Part shown: in pieces, positions 1 to 7,367 of the stretch | Numbering within the stretch: the first letter of the stretch is position 1 | Layout: the number at the start of each line of letters is the position of its first letter | Made by a program: the position numbers and the translations under genes | Assembly (NCBI GenBank): GCA_026388695.1 | Contig: JAPLJH010000020.1 | Span: 1 to 38,591, forward strand | Reading direction: 5' to 3' | Length of the DNA: 38,591 nt | Source: Deltaproteobacteria bacterium | GTDB taxonomy: Bacteria; Desulfobacterota; Desulfobulbia; Desulfobulbales; Desulfurivibrionaceae | The notes under the pieces: generated by a model | What the model saw: the letters and a program-made list of their open reading frames with translations, nothing else | Database searches by the model: none | What the model was told of the DNA's origin: nothing

Positions 1-1
1 T

Positions 2-253
2 TATAACCTCTTTTTCAAGGATTCGGTCAGGAAGGATCTGGATTCCATCCCAAAAAACGACCTGCGACGGATCATCGAGCGAATAGAAAGCCTTGCCGCA
101 AATCCCCGGCCCCTTGGTTGCGAAAAACTCTCCGGCCAGGAGAAATACCGCCTTCGCCAGGGAAATTACCGCATCATCTATTCGATACAAGACACGCAAC
201 TGACCGTTTGGGTGGTCAAGGTCGGCCACCGCCGGGAAGTCTACCGAAGCTAA
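2..253 (+). CDS. RelE/ParE-family toxin, 5'-truncated by the window edge
   Basis: An open frame runs from the first bases of the window to a TAA at 251-253 and gives 83 residues with no start codon, so the N-terminus lies outside. The residues follow the RelE/YafQ-like mRNA-interferase pattern: a helical part with IPKNDLRRIIERIESLAANP, then KLSGQEKYRLRQGNYRIIY and a C-terminal VVKVGHRREVYR, where the basic and aromatic residues of this fold lie. Family members are about 85-95 aa, so only a few residues are missing. A cognate antitoxin would be expected just upstream, out of view. RelE toxins cleave mRNA at the ribosome; activity of this copy is inference. Confidence 0.8.
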   Translation, partial: YNLFFKDSVRKDLDSIPKNDLRRIIERIESLAANPRPLGCEKLSGQEKYRLRQGNYRIIYSIQDTQLTVWVVKVGHRREVYRS

Positions 254-352
254 ATTTTCTCGCCTCGCCACTCCTCCTTTTTCTGAAAAACCCTCGCCCG
301 CGTCTGGGGCGAAGACGGGAAAAGTAGGGGCACTCCCCTAGTTTCCTCTACC

Positions 353-400
353 GAATCAAAGAATCAGGGAATCAGGGAATCAGGGAATCAGGGAATTATC
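353..400. repeat. 8-bp tandem repeat (GAATCAGG)n
   Basis: Four perfect head-to-tail copies of GAATCAGG occupy 361-392. They are flanked by degenerate copies GAATCAAA (353-360) and GAATTATC (393-400). The array ends 23 bp before the next start codon, so copy-number change could alter the leader of the downstream gene. No gene covers 254-423; apart from this array I see nothing else in that stretch. Confidence 0.9.
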
Positions 401-423
401 CCTACCTTCATCTTGGAACCACA

Positions 424-747
424 ATGAAAAAAAACTTTAAGTTGACCCACCCAAATATCAAAGTTCCAAGGCTGGTTGAAGCCATCAAATTTGAAGTGAG
501 AAAATATTTAAAGAGAGAACGGAATAAGCCGCTTCCCGATACGGTCGATTTTTGGGATTTTGACTGCCGGTTCGGGGCGGATGAGGAAAGCGCTGAGGTG
601 ATTCATGTGTCCGCCATCAACAAATCCATTGATGAGGCCGAAGCGAAACAGTTCGCATCCTTTTATTTGGAAATTCTGGCCAAACCGGGTCGTCGCACCA
701 AAAAGCCTGTGGAAGAGCCGCAAATAGACGGGAAAGAAGAAGTGTAG
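424..747 (+). CDS. DUF6172-like conserved hypothetical protein
   Basis: This encodes 107 aa beginning MKKNFKLTHPNIKVPRLVEA with a central VDFWDFDCRFG block. The pattern matches, from memory, the small DUF6172 proteins of proteobacteria; no biochemical role is known to me. It is a soluble, charged protein with no signal peptide or membrane segment and a Lys/Glu-rich tail. The start ATG at 424 has only a weak ribosome binding site (TTGGAA). The stop lies 15 nt before the start of the ArsC-like selenoprotein, which has its own strong site, so the two genes probably share a transcript. Confidence 0.75.
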   Translation: MKKNFKLTHPNIKVPRLVEAIKFEVRKYLKRERNKPLPDTVDFWDFDCRFGADEESAEVIHVSAINKSIDEAEAKQFASFYLEILAKPGRRTKKPVEEPQIDGKEEV

Positions 748-762
748 AGAAAGGAGGACACG

Positions 763-1107
763 ATGAAGATCGATTGGGCTTATCTGCGTAAGGGCTGAAC
801 CTCCTGCCGGAATGCTCAGGAGGTTCTTGAGCGGGAAAAGGTGGTGCTTGGCGAGGTGGTGGACGCCCGTACAGTGCGGCTGGATGACGCGGCGGCTTGG
901 GAGTTGCTGCGCCAGGCGGCGAAAATCACCGTGGCCAAGGGCAAGACGGTTTCAACGCTGACTCCGCAGCAGGACGGGAAGGACGCGATCCTCAAGCAGG
1001 TGATGGGGCCGAGCGGCAACCTCCGCGCCCCGACCCTGCAGGTGGGCGACGCGTTTGTGGTCGGCTTTCATCTCGATTTCTACCAACAATGGTTGCAGGG
1101 AAAATAA
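763..1107 (+). CDS. ArsC-family selenoprotein (thioredoxin fold, in-frame TGA = Sec12)
   Basis: Starting at ATG 763, six nt after a consensus AAGGAGG (751-757), the frame runs MKIDWAYLRKG, then TGA (796-798), then TSCRNAQEVL and on without a break to TAA at 1105-1107, giving 114 aa if TGA is read as selenocysteine. The TGA occupies the first position of a UxxC redox motif (Sec12-Thr-Ser-Cys15). That is where ArsC/Spx-like thioredoxin-fold proteins carry Cys. The C-terminal GNLRAPTLQVGDAFVVGF contains the cis-Pro region conserved in the family known as ArsC family (seleno)protein. SECIS-like hairpins lie just downstream of the TGA. A conventional gene caller would begin at 841 (GTG), which has no ribosome binding site and lacks the active site. 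Substrate unknown; a thiol/selenol oxidoreductase role is inferred. Confidence 0.92.
798..832 (+). promoter_or_regulatory. Candidate bacterial SECIS element (two alternative hairpins)
   Basis: Two mutually exclusive hairpins follow the TGA. The first pairs AACCTCCTG (798-806) with CAGGAGGTT (817-825), nine perfect pairs with a 10-nt loop. The second pairs GCTCAGG (814-820) with CTTGAGC plus one G-U pair (826-832) and exposes the loop AGGTT (821-825). That loop starts 22 nt after the TGA and has G at its second position. The second form fits the bacterial SECIS model (a loop G read by SelB at roughly 16-37 nt from UGA) better; the first is thermodynamically stronger by eye. Folding was done by hand. 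Confidence 0.7.
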
Positions 1108-1216
1108 TCCCTTGCCTTCAAGTATCGGGGTCACACAAGTATCGCTGGCAGGTCTTGAGAAATCAGTTTTGGGGAACAGGGAATCACGGGTGCCAAAGGG
1201 AGATCAGTAAATCATA

Positions 1217-1250
1217 TTGACCTGTTTAGCTAAATTGGTTATTTTAGCTT
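1217..1250 (+). promoter_or_regulatory. Promoter/operator of the Phd-RelE module
   Basis: A TTGACC box (1217-1222) and TATTTT (1240-1245) are 17 bp apart. They overlap an inverted repeat, AGCTAAA (1228-1234) and TTTAGCT (1243-1249), with an 8-bp spacer. A palindrome over the -10 box is the usual layout for autorepression by a Phd/YefM antitoxin-toxin complex. The functional reading is inferred from position. Confidence 0.55.
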
Positions 1251-1267
1251 TATCAGGAGGTGGTCCT

Positions 1268-1510
1268 ATGGAAATTACAGCCACGGAATTAAAAAACAGG
1301 TTCGGAAAATACCTTGATATCTCCAGGGTTGAGCCAGTGATTGTTGACAAAACCGGCAGAAAGACCGCAGTCTTACTTTCTTATGAGGAATACAAACGCC
1401 TCACTGAAATGGAAGACGCCTACTGGGCACAGAAGGCTCTCGGGGCAGAACAGGAAGGGTATGTCGGGACGGAAAAGAGTCTGGCCTCTCTGAAAGAGCA
1501 GCATGCTTAA
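1268..1510 (+). CDS. Phd/YefM-family antitoxin
   Basis: This 80-aa protein begins MEITATELKNRFGKYLDIS and continues PVIVDKTGRKTAVLLSYEEY, the standard Phd/YefM DNA-binding N-terminus, followed by an acidic helical tail that would wrap the toxin. I chose ATG 1268 because AGGAGG (1255-1260) sits just upstream; the frame is open back to a TTG at 1217, but that lies in the promoter/operator. The stop overlaps the toxin start by 8 nt, a coupling typical of toxin-antitoxin pairs. Such antitoxins neutralise the toxin and repress their own operon. Confidence 0.88.
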   Translation: MEITATELKNRFGKYLDISRVEPVIVDKTGRKTAVLLSYEEYKRLTEMEDAYWAQKALGAEQEGYVGTEKSLASLKEQHA

Positions 1511-1766
1511 ACTCGATCTGACCAAAAAAGCCTTGGGTTTTCTCGAACAGTTGCCGCCGAAGCAGTTCCGGCAGGTGGCGAACAAGGTGTTCGGCTTGAT
1601 GGAAAACCCGGAGCCAAACGATTCAAAAGCGCTGGTTGGTTACCCCTTTCGCCGTGCCGATATCGGGGAATATCGGATCGTTTACCGGGTGGAAGATGAT
1701 ATCCTGAAAGTGGCGCTCATCGGTAAGCGCAATGATGATGACGTCTATAGACAGCTGAAACGATAG
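1503..1766 (+). CDS. RelE/ParE-family toxin
   Basis: This encodes 87 aa with MLKLDLTKKALGFLEQLPPK at the N-terminus and PFRRADIGEYRIVYRVEDD near the middle, the core strand pattern of RelE-type toxins. The ending (LIGKRNDDDVYRQLKR) is also typical. It overlaps the upstream antitoxin by 8 nt and is full length for the family. It resembles the truncated toxin at the left edge only in fold-level motifs, so the two look like separate acquisitions. Ribosome-dependent mRNA cleavage is the known RelE activity; ParE-like gyrase poisoning cannot be excluded from sequence alone. Confidence 0.87.
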   Translation: MLKLDLTKKALGFLEQLPPKQFRQVANKVFGLMENPEPNDSKALVGYPFRRADIGEYRIVYRVEDDILKVALIGKRNDDDVYRQLKR

Positions 1767-1908
1767 CGAAAACTGGCGTCATCCCACTGTTTCACCCCAG
1801 CCAGACAACGCCGACACATGAGTGTTGCACGCCGGTCACCCCCACCAATACCTCTGAAACCTGACTCCCCTGCGCAAATGAGATCAGGCTCCATGCAAGG
1901 ATGCGCGC

Positions 1909-2781
1909 ATGACATCCATCCTCCAGTGCCCTGTTTGCCGAGAACCGCTGCTTGTAACCGCAACCGGCTACCAATGCGCCGCAAACCACAGCTTCGATGC
2001 CGCCCGCCAGGGGTATGTCAACCTGGTGCTTGCCCAGAACAAACATTCCAAAGAGCCGGGGGATGACCCGGAGATGGTCCTGAGCCGGAGACGGTTCCTG
2101 GACCTGGGGTATTACAATCCGGTCTCCGACGGGATCAACGAGGCCGTCGGTACCGTGCTGGCGGGGTTGGAGCGTGAAAACGAATGCTGCGTGCTTGATG
2201 CCGGTTGCGGTGAAGGGTTTTATCTCCAACGCCTCAAGGAGGCTCTGGCCCATACCCCTGAGGTGCGCCTCCCGATTACGTATCACGGCGTCGACGTGTC
2301 CAAGTTTGCGGTGCGCCAGGCCACCCAGCGCGACCGAACCATGGCGTGGTTCGTGGCGAGCATCAACGACCTGCCCTTTCTGGATACCTCCCTGGATCTC
2401 GTGCTCAATGTCTTTTCCCCGGCCAACATCCCGGAATTTTCCCGGATCCTCAAGCAGGGCGGCAGCCTCATCTTCGTCAACCCAGGGCCGAGACACCTCA
2501 ACGGCTTGCGGGAGATCATCTATCCGGTCACCCGGGAGCATGCCCCCCCTGCGATCACCGAAAAAGCCGAAGCGCTTTTTGCCCCTGCCACCGTGGCGCG
2601 GATCACCTACCCGCTTGCGCTTGCATCCAATCAGGAGATCATGGACCTGCTGGCCATGACCCCCTATTACTGGAACATCGATCAGGAAACCAAGGGTAAG
2701 GTGGCGGCCTTGGACCGGTTGGAGCTGGAAGTGGATGTGGAGATTCGGGTCTTCAAGAAAAAGAGCGCCGCCAGGGGGTAA
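1909..2781 (+). CDS. rlmA: RlmA-like 23S rRNA (guanine-N1) methyltransferase
   Basis: The 290-aa product has an N-terminal zinc finger (C7, C10, C23, H27) followed by FDAARQGYVNLV and the PGDDPEM segment. It then has a Rossmann methyltransferase domain with motif I VLDAGCGEGFYL at about residues 95-106. Later PGPRHLNGLREIIYP and LLAMTPYYW also match E. coli RlmA as I remember it. RlmA-type enzymes methylate N1 of a guanine in helix 35 of 23S rRNA (G745 in E. coli, G748 for the TlrB relatives) using SAM. The 142 bp before it show no clear promoter. A tylosin-resistance type specificity cannot be told apart by sequence alone. Confidence 0.85.
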   Translation: MTSILQCPVCREPLLVTATGYQCAANHSFDAARQGYVNLVLAQNKHSKEPGDDPEMVLSRRRFLDLGYYNPVSDGINEAVGTVLAGLERENECCVLDAGCGEGFYLQRLKEALAHTPEVRLPITYHGVDVSKFAVRQATQRDRTMAWFVASINDLPFLDTSLDLVLNVFSPANIPEFSRILKQGGSLIFVNPGPRHLNGLREIIYPVTREHAPPAITEKAEALFAPATVARITYPLALASNQEIMDLLAMTPYYWNIDQETKGKVAALDRLELEVDVEIRVFKKKSAARG

Positions 2782-2817
2782 ACGATCCGCTTCTTGCCCC
2801 GGACTGAATGCCCCCCA

Positions 2818-3618
2818 TCAGCGGTGATGTTCGGCAATCTTGGCAAACATCTGCACCAGTCCCGCGCAGAGGGTGTAGATGGATTTGATATGGAGATTGG
2901 TGCTGCAGGAGGCGTCGAAAAAGATGGTGAGCTTGGAGTGCAGGTCGCCTTCCGGCCCCTGGTAGCAGATGAGCAAGGGGATTTTCGGTAAGGGATAGAG
3001 AATCAGAGCGATATCCGCCTCGTACCAATCAACAGCCTTCCCCATGAAAAGCCCGATCAGGTCGGTGAGCAGATCCGGGTTGGCGTCCGCCAGTCTCCTG
3101 AGCGGTTCTTCGCAGCGGCTGGTGAAGAGCCCCTGCCATTCGATGCCCCCTGGAATCTCCCGAAAGGAGATCCAGTTGCCGCTGATCTCCGCATGGGTTT
3201 TGTGGGTGATGTAGGAGAGTAGCGGGGCCAGGACCCAGGGGATGATATGGCATTCTGAGCTCATCCTGCCCCGGCGGTCCAGAACGAAATCCTTGCCCAG
3301 GGAGTTGACGACTATGCTCTCGCCCTTGACGGTTGCCCCGATCAGGGGCGCAACCCGCTCCAGATCCAGCGCGGCCATCTTGGCTTGCAGCTTGTCGATG
3401 AACTCCGCCTGATTTTCTTCCTTGAGTCCTGGCTTCTGATACCTCCCGGAAAATTCCGCCGCAATATCCTGATCCAGGTCCGGGCACTCACCAAGCCTCC
3501 TGCTCCCCGCCACGATTGCCGCGGCAAAGGCGAGGCAGGAAGGAAGCTGGCATTTGCCGCAATTGGATTGCGGCAGAATCTTATAAACATCCAGGGGGGT
3601 GCAGGCGGCTTTGAACAT
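2818..3618 (-). CDS. [4Fe-4S]-motif protein with DUF3786 domain
   Basis: The 266-aa product opens with a cysteine motif C20-x2-C23-x4-C28-x16-C45. This is the Fe-S pattern (PF04060) of corrinoid Fe-S proteins and related redox proteins. The remaining 200 residues match the DUF3786 type, with ECHIIPWVLAPLLSYI and the ALILYPLPKIPLLICYQGP segment near the end. I take ATG at 3618; the frame is open upstream to a TTG at 3642, and neither has a good ribosome binding site. DUF3786 proteins are common in anaerobes, and their role is not established. The gene lies 44 nt downstream of the small ORF that starts at 3926, on the same strand. Confidence 0.82.
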   Translation of the reverse strand: MFKAACTPLDVYKILPQSNCGKCQLPSCLAFAAAIVAGSRRLGECPDLDQDIAAEFSGRYQKPGLKEENQAEFIDKLQAKMAALDLERVAPLIGATVKGESIVVNSLGKDFVLDRRGRMSSECHIIPWVLAPLLSYITHKTHAEISGNWISFREIPGGIEWQGLFTSRCEEPLRRLADANPDLLTDLIGLFMGKAVDWYEADIALILYPLPKIPLLICYQGPEGDLHSKLTIFFDASCSTNLHIKSIYTLCAGLVQMFAKIAEHHR

Positions 3619-3662
3619 AATGGCAGGGTAATGAAGAAACAAAGAAAGAACGAGGAAATTCC

Positions 3663-3926
3663 CTAGCCCTTTTCAAATTTTTTCATCTTATCCCCGATCC
3701 GGGAGGCTTTTTCGCATTGGGACCCTTGCTTGGGATTGCAGTCAAGGAGGATGGTCATCACCTTGTCGGCTGTTTTATTGCAACCGGCGTCTTCCAGCCG
3801 TCCCAAAATATCGGACATCAGCTTGTTGAATTGCACACATTTTTCGTAATCGGAAGAAGCACGCTGGTGGAGGATGGCCGCCTTCTCCAGGTCTTCCTTG
3901 ATATCTTTCGGGATTGATTGCGACAT
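3663..3926 (-). CDS. Small hypothetical protein
   Basis: This is an 87-aa, mostly helical, charged protein beginning MSQSIPKDIKEDLEKAAILH. It has four cysteines (EKCVQF, AGCNKT, LDCNPK, QCEK) and no signal or membrane segment. I recognise no family. It lies between topB (upstream) and the Fe-S/DUF3786 gene (downstream) on the same strand, so it may be part of an operon with either. Coding status rests on its open frame, codon use like its neighbours and the tight fit between genes. Confidence 0.6.
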   Translation of the reverse strand: MSQSIPKDIKEDLEKAAILHQRASSDYEKCVQFNKLMSDILGRLEDAGCNKTADKVMTILLDCNPKQGSQCEKASRIGDKMKKFEKG

Positions 3927-3995
3927 GTGGTCAGGTCCTTTGGGCGAAAACCAGGGACAGGTCAGGGGCAGATTCTACAACGCCATCTTTTTCGG

Positions 3996-6077
3996 TTACG
4001 GGCGATCCGATTTCTCCACTTTCTTCTGCCGCTCGGCCGAGGGCAACAACAGGTCCATGACCATGCCCTGGGTGGAGAGGATGAGCATCCGCGGCTCATC
4101 CTCGATCCTTACCGGCTGGGGCAGGATGTGCTGCTGGAGCAGCACCTGAACCTGTTTGGCCGTAAGGGTTACCCCCTTGCACTCCGGCTCGAGGACAAAT
4201 TCACAGCCATCCTTCCAGCCCGAGCAGCCGTAGGCTCGCTTCCCTTTGACCACCTCCTTGCCGCAGAGCGGACAGCTGCCCCAGCGTGCGGTGTCTAGCC
4301 GGGCGGCAGTGCTGCTCTGAATGAGGGTGCGGATGTAACCGCTGATTCCGGCCATGAACTCGTCGGGGTCGAGCTGGCTGCGCTCGATTTTCTTGAGTTT
4401 CTCCTCCCACTCCCCGGTCATCTCAGGCGACTTGAGCAACGGGTCCAGAATAAGAGCGATGAGGCAGCGCCCCATGTCGGTGCAGCGCAGCTGCTTTTTA
4501 TCGCGCTGGATATAGCCGCGGCTGAGCAGGGTTTCGATGATGGCCGCACGGGTGGCAGGGGTGCCGATGCCGCGCTCCTTGAGCGCTTCGCGCAAGGCAT
4601 CGTCCTCAACGAATTTACCCGCCGCCTCCATGGCCCCGAGCAGCGAGTTTTCGTTAAAATGCTTGGGCGGGATGGTTTTGCCTTCACGCAGGGATGGCTC
4701 GTGCGGGCCGGTTTCTTCCTTGGCAAAGGCTGGCAGACTCTGCTCCTCGGCCGCGTCCTGGCTCTGCTTCTTGTTCTGAAAAAGCACGGTCCATCCGGGT
4801 TCGACGACCTGAGTCCCTTTGGCCTCGAATTTCATCCCGTTGCTGACCCCGTCCACCGTGGTGATATTTTTAACGCAGACCGGATAGAAGGCGGCGATGA
4901 ACTGGGTGGTGATCGCCTCGTACACCAGCTGCTCCTGGGCATTAAGGCCGCGCGGCGCGACGCCGGTGGGGATGATGGCGTGGTGGTCGCTCACCTTGGT
5001 GTCGTCGATGATCCGCTTAGTGAACGGCAATTTCGCCAGGTTGAGGGGCGCAACATCTTCCGGGCGGAAAGATTTGAGCTGCGCCAAAATTTGAGGAATC
5101 CGCGGCTGCAGATCCTTGCTCAGGTAGCGGGAATCGGTTCGCGGATAGGTGACAAATTTTTTTTCGTAGAGATTCTGGGTGGCGGCAAGGGTATCGGCAG
5201 CCGAGAGCCCGTGCAACTTGTTGATTTCCCGCTGCAGGGTGGTGAGATCAAAGAGCTGGGGCGGCTGCTCTTTTTTCTCCTTTGCGACAATCCCGGTGAT
5301 GGCAAAGGGCTGATCAATGATTTTTTCCAGCAGGGCCTGGGCCTTTTCCTGCTTTTCGAAACGCTTGCCCGTATACTTGAACACCACCTCCCGGTAGCGG
5401 GTGGTGAGTTCCCAGAACAGCTGGGGCCGGAACTGGAGGATGGTGTCGTCGCGCTCCACGATCATGGCCAGGACCGGGGTCTGCACCCTGCCGATACTCC
5501 AGAGCACCCGATCGTTGCCGCCGCCGATCCGACCGTGGCGCACGGTGTAGTACCGGGTGGCATTGAGGCCGACAATCCAATCGGACTCGCTGCGGCAGCG
5601 GGCTGCGGCATAGAGCGCATCGTAGTCGTGGCCGTCCTTGAGATCCTTGAACGCCTCCTGGATCGCGTCCGGGGTGAGCGAATTGAGCCAGAGGCGGCGG
5701 ATCGGCTTATCCTCGCAGTTGCACAGCGCCAGGATGTAGCGAAAAATCAACTCCCCTTCCCGCCCGGCATCCGTGGCGCAGATAATCTCATCGGCCTGCT
5801 GGCACAGGGTTTCGATAACCTTAAACTGCTCGTCCACCCCGCGATTTTGAATCAGGGTGAGTTTGAATTTTTCCGGCACAAACGGGAGGGTTTCCAACGA
5901 CCAGCGCTTGAGGGCGGGATCATAGTCCCCCGGTTCCTGGAGGGTGACAAGATGCCCGAAAGCCCAGGTGATCGCGCAGCCCCGCCCCTCGATATAGCCC
6001 TTCTTCTTGGCCTTGATATCGAGAACCTCGGCAATATCGCGCGCCACAGAGGGTTTCTCGGCAATAATAACTTTCAT
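3996..6077 (-). CDS. topB: DNA topoisomerase III
   Basis: The 693-aa type IA topoisomerase has an N-terminal Toprim domain (IIAEKPSVARDIAEVL at 4-19 with Glu7, and DAGREGELIFRYI from 103). It has the interrupted archway/gate domains and the catalytic Tyr311 in FVTYPRTDSRYLS. A C-terminal zinc-ribbon-like CPLCGKEVVKGKRAYGC element is followed by a further conserved tail. The enzyme relaxes and decatenates DNA through a 5'-phosphotyrosine intermediate. The length agrees with TopB. A 490-aa open frame on the opposite strand is a shadow of this gene. The start ATG at 6077 has only a weak ribosome binding site. Confidence 0.95.
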   Translation of the reverse strand: MKVIIAEKPSVARDIAEVLDIKAKKKGYIEGRGCAITWAFGHLVTLQEPGDYDPALKRWSLETLPFVPEKFKLTLIQNRGVDEQFKVIETLCQQADEIICATDAGREGELIFRYILALCNCEDKPIRRLWLNSLTPDAIQEAFKDLKDGHDYDALYAAARCRSESDWIVGLNATRYYTVRHGRIGGGNDRVLWSIGRVQTPVLAMIVERDDTILQFRPQLFWELTTRYREVVFKYTGKRFEKQEKAQALLEKIIDQPFAITGIVAKEKKEQPPQLFDLTTLQREINKLHGLSAADTLAATQNLYEKKFVTYPRTDSRYLSKDLQPRIPQILAQLKSFRPEDVAPLNLAKLPFTKRIIDDTKVSDHHAIIPTGVAPRGLNAQEQLVYEAITTQFIAAFYPVCVKNITTVDGVSNGMKFEAKGTQVVEPGWTVLFQNKKQSQDAAEEQSLPAFAKEETGPHEPSLREGKTIPPKHFNENSLLGAMEAAGKFVEDDALREALKERGIGTPATRAAIIETLLSRGYIQRDKKQLRCTDMGRCLIALILDPLLKSPEMTGEWEEKLKKIERSQLDPDEFMAGISGYIRTLIQSSTAARLDTARWGSCPLCGKEVVKGKRAYGCSGWKDGCEFVLEPECKGVTLTAKQVQVLLQQHILPQPVRIEDEPRMLILSTQGMVMDLLLPSAERQKKVEKSDRP

Positions 6078-6211
6078 CGAACGATTTTCTCGCGGTCAAT
6101 ATGTTCTTCTGTTACAAAGGAGACAGCATGACAGTTGACGCCCCCCCGTACAGACCAGGCGCCGCACCCTAAACCGAATCAGCCGGTGACGCAAGGCGGG
6201 AAGTTCCTTGA

Positions 6212-6234
6212 TATTCTGGCGACTCCCCAGAATA
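6212..6234. repeat. Inverted repeat between topB and the Fic gene
   Basis: TATTCTGG (6212-6219) and CCAGAATA (6227-6234) form eight perfect pairs around a 7-nt spacer. It sits between two divergent genes, so a terminator role is unlikely; a protein-binding site or a cruciform is possible. Confidence 0.5.
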
Positions 6235-6263
6235 CTTGATCATAGAACAACTACTAAGGTTTT

Positions 6264-6283
6264 CTTAACAGTTCAATGTTAAG
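6264..6283. promoter_or_regulatory. Operator-like palindrome upstream of the Fic gene
   Basis: CTTAACA (6264-6270) and TGTTAAG (6277-6283) are a perfect 7-bp inverted repeat with a 6-bp spacer, 30 bp before the chosen start. It lies in an AT-rich stretch where a promoter would be expected. Autoregulation by the downstream protein is only a guess. Confidence 0.45.
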
Positions 6284-6312
6284 GCATAAAAAAATTTTAG
6301 GGGTAATTGTCA

Positions 6313-7308
6313 ATGGCCAGTGAAATTGTCATCTACCAGCAAGAGGGGCATGTCGTTGAAGTGCGTTTAGATGGTAATCGGGACACGATCTGGCTGAGTC
6401 AAAGACAGATGGGCGACTTGTTTGACAAAGATAGTGATACCATCGGGTTACATCTGAAAAACATCTACAAAACTGGCGAACTGGATCAAAATACAACTAC
6501 CGAACAATCCTCGGTAGTTCGCCAGGAAGGCAAGCGTCAGGTTAAACGGGAAATCCTTTTTTACAATCTTGATACCGTTATTTCAGTGGGGTATCGGGTC
6601 AACTCAAAACGTGCTGTTCACTTTCGCCAATGGGCTACCCGTATTCTGCGTGAGCACCTGACCCAGGGCTGGACCCTCAATCGCCAGCGTTTTGAGGCCA
6701 ACGCCCGTGAGCTTGAGGCTGCACTATCGCTGGTGCGCAAGGCAGCACAAAGTCCGGAACTGCTTATCGATGCCGGCCGGGGCCTGGTTGAGATCGTCAG
6801 CCGCTACGCACAAACCTTTTTGCTGCTGCAGCGCTACGACGAAGGCCTGCTGACCGCACCGCCTACCCAAACGGGTGGCGTTTTGCAGACGGTGACGGAG
6901 GCACGTGCTGCCCTGGCAGGATTAAAGACCGAACTGATCAGCCGCAAGGAAGCAACCCCGCTCTTTGCCCAAGAGCGGGAGAATGGGCTGGCCTCGTTGC
7001 TCGGCAATCTGGATCAGACGGTCTTTGGCGAACCGGCCTATCCCAGCATTGAAGCCAAGGCCGCCCACCTGCTCTATTTTGTCATTAAAAACCACCCGTT
7101 TGCCGATGGCAATAAACGCAGTGGGGCCTTTCTCTTTGTTGATTTTCTAAATCGCAATCATCGTCTGCTCAACGAACAGGGCGAGCCGGTGATCAATGAT
7201 ATTGGCTTGGCAGCGCTGACTTTGCTAGTTGCCCAATCAGACCCGGCCAACAAGGAAACAATGATCCGCCTGATTATGAATATGCTGGCCCATGAGATGG
7301 CAGCATAG
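6313..7308 (+). CDS. RhuM-Fic/DOC fusion protein
   Basis: This encodes 331 aa. Residues about 1-120 match the RhuM (virulence RhuM/BRO-like) domain: IWLSQRQMGDLFDKDSDTIG, then an HxKNIYKTGEL-like helix and FYNLDTVISVGYRVNS. The C-terminal part is a Fic/DOC domain with the signature HPFADGNKRSGAF at 261-273, His261 being the catalytic residue. Fic enzymes transfer AMP or another phosphate-containing group to protein hydroxyls; the target here is unknown. I chose ATG 6313 over a TTG six bases upstream. No antitoxin gene is visible next to it, so inhibition may be built in or encoded elsewhere. Confidence 0.88.
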   Translation: MASEIVIYQQEGHVVEVRLDGNRDTIWLSQRQMGDLFDKDSDTIGLHLKNIYKTGELDQNTTTEQSSVVRQEGKRQVKREILFYNLDTVISVGYRVNSKRAVHFRQWATRILREHLTQGWTLNRQRFEANARELEAALSLVRKAAQSPELLIDAGRGLVEIVSRYAQTFLLLQRYDEGLLTAPPTQTGGVLQTVTEARAALAGLKTELISRKEATPLFAQERENGLASLLGNLDQTVFGEPAYPSIEAKAAHLLYFVIKNHPFADGNKRSGAFLFVDFLNRNHRLLNEQGEPVINDIGLAALTLLVAQSDPANKETMIRLIMNMLAHEMAA

Positions 7309-7367
7309 CGAAATTCGAAAAAACCAGTTAACCCCATAAAAAACAGCAAGGTACAAGCAGACAAACC

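Noticed and set aside
353-400. A possible CRISPR array
   Set aside because: The repeat is 8 bp without spacers, so it is a simple tandem repeat.
841-1107. An 88-aa ORF starting at GTG 841
   Set aside because: It has no ribosome binding site and begins after the redox motif; reading from ATG 763 through the TGA explains the sequence better.
4659-6131. A 490-aa plus-strand ORF
   Set aside because: It is antisense to topB, whose motifs are complete; the antisense frame has no recognisable domain.
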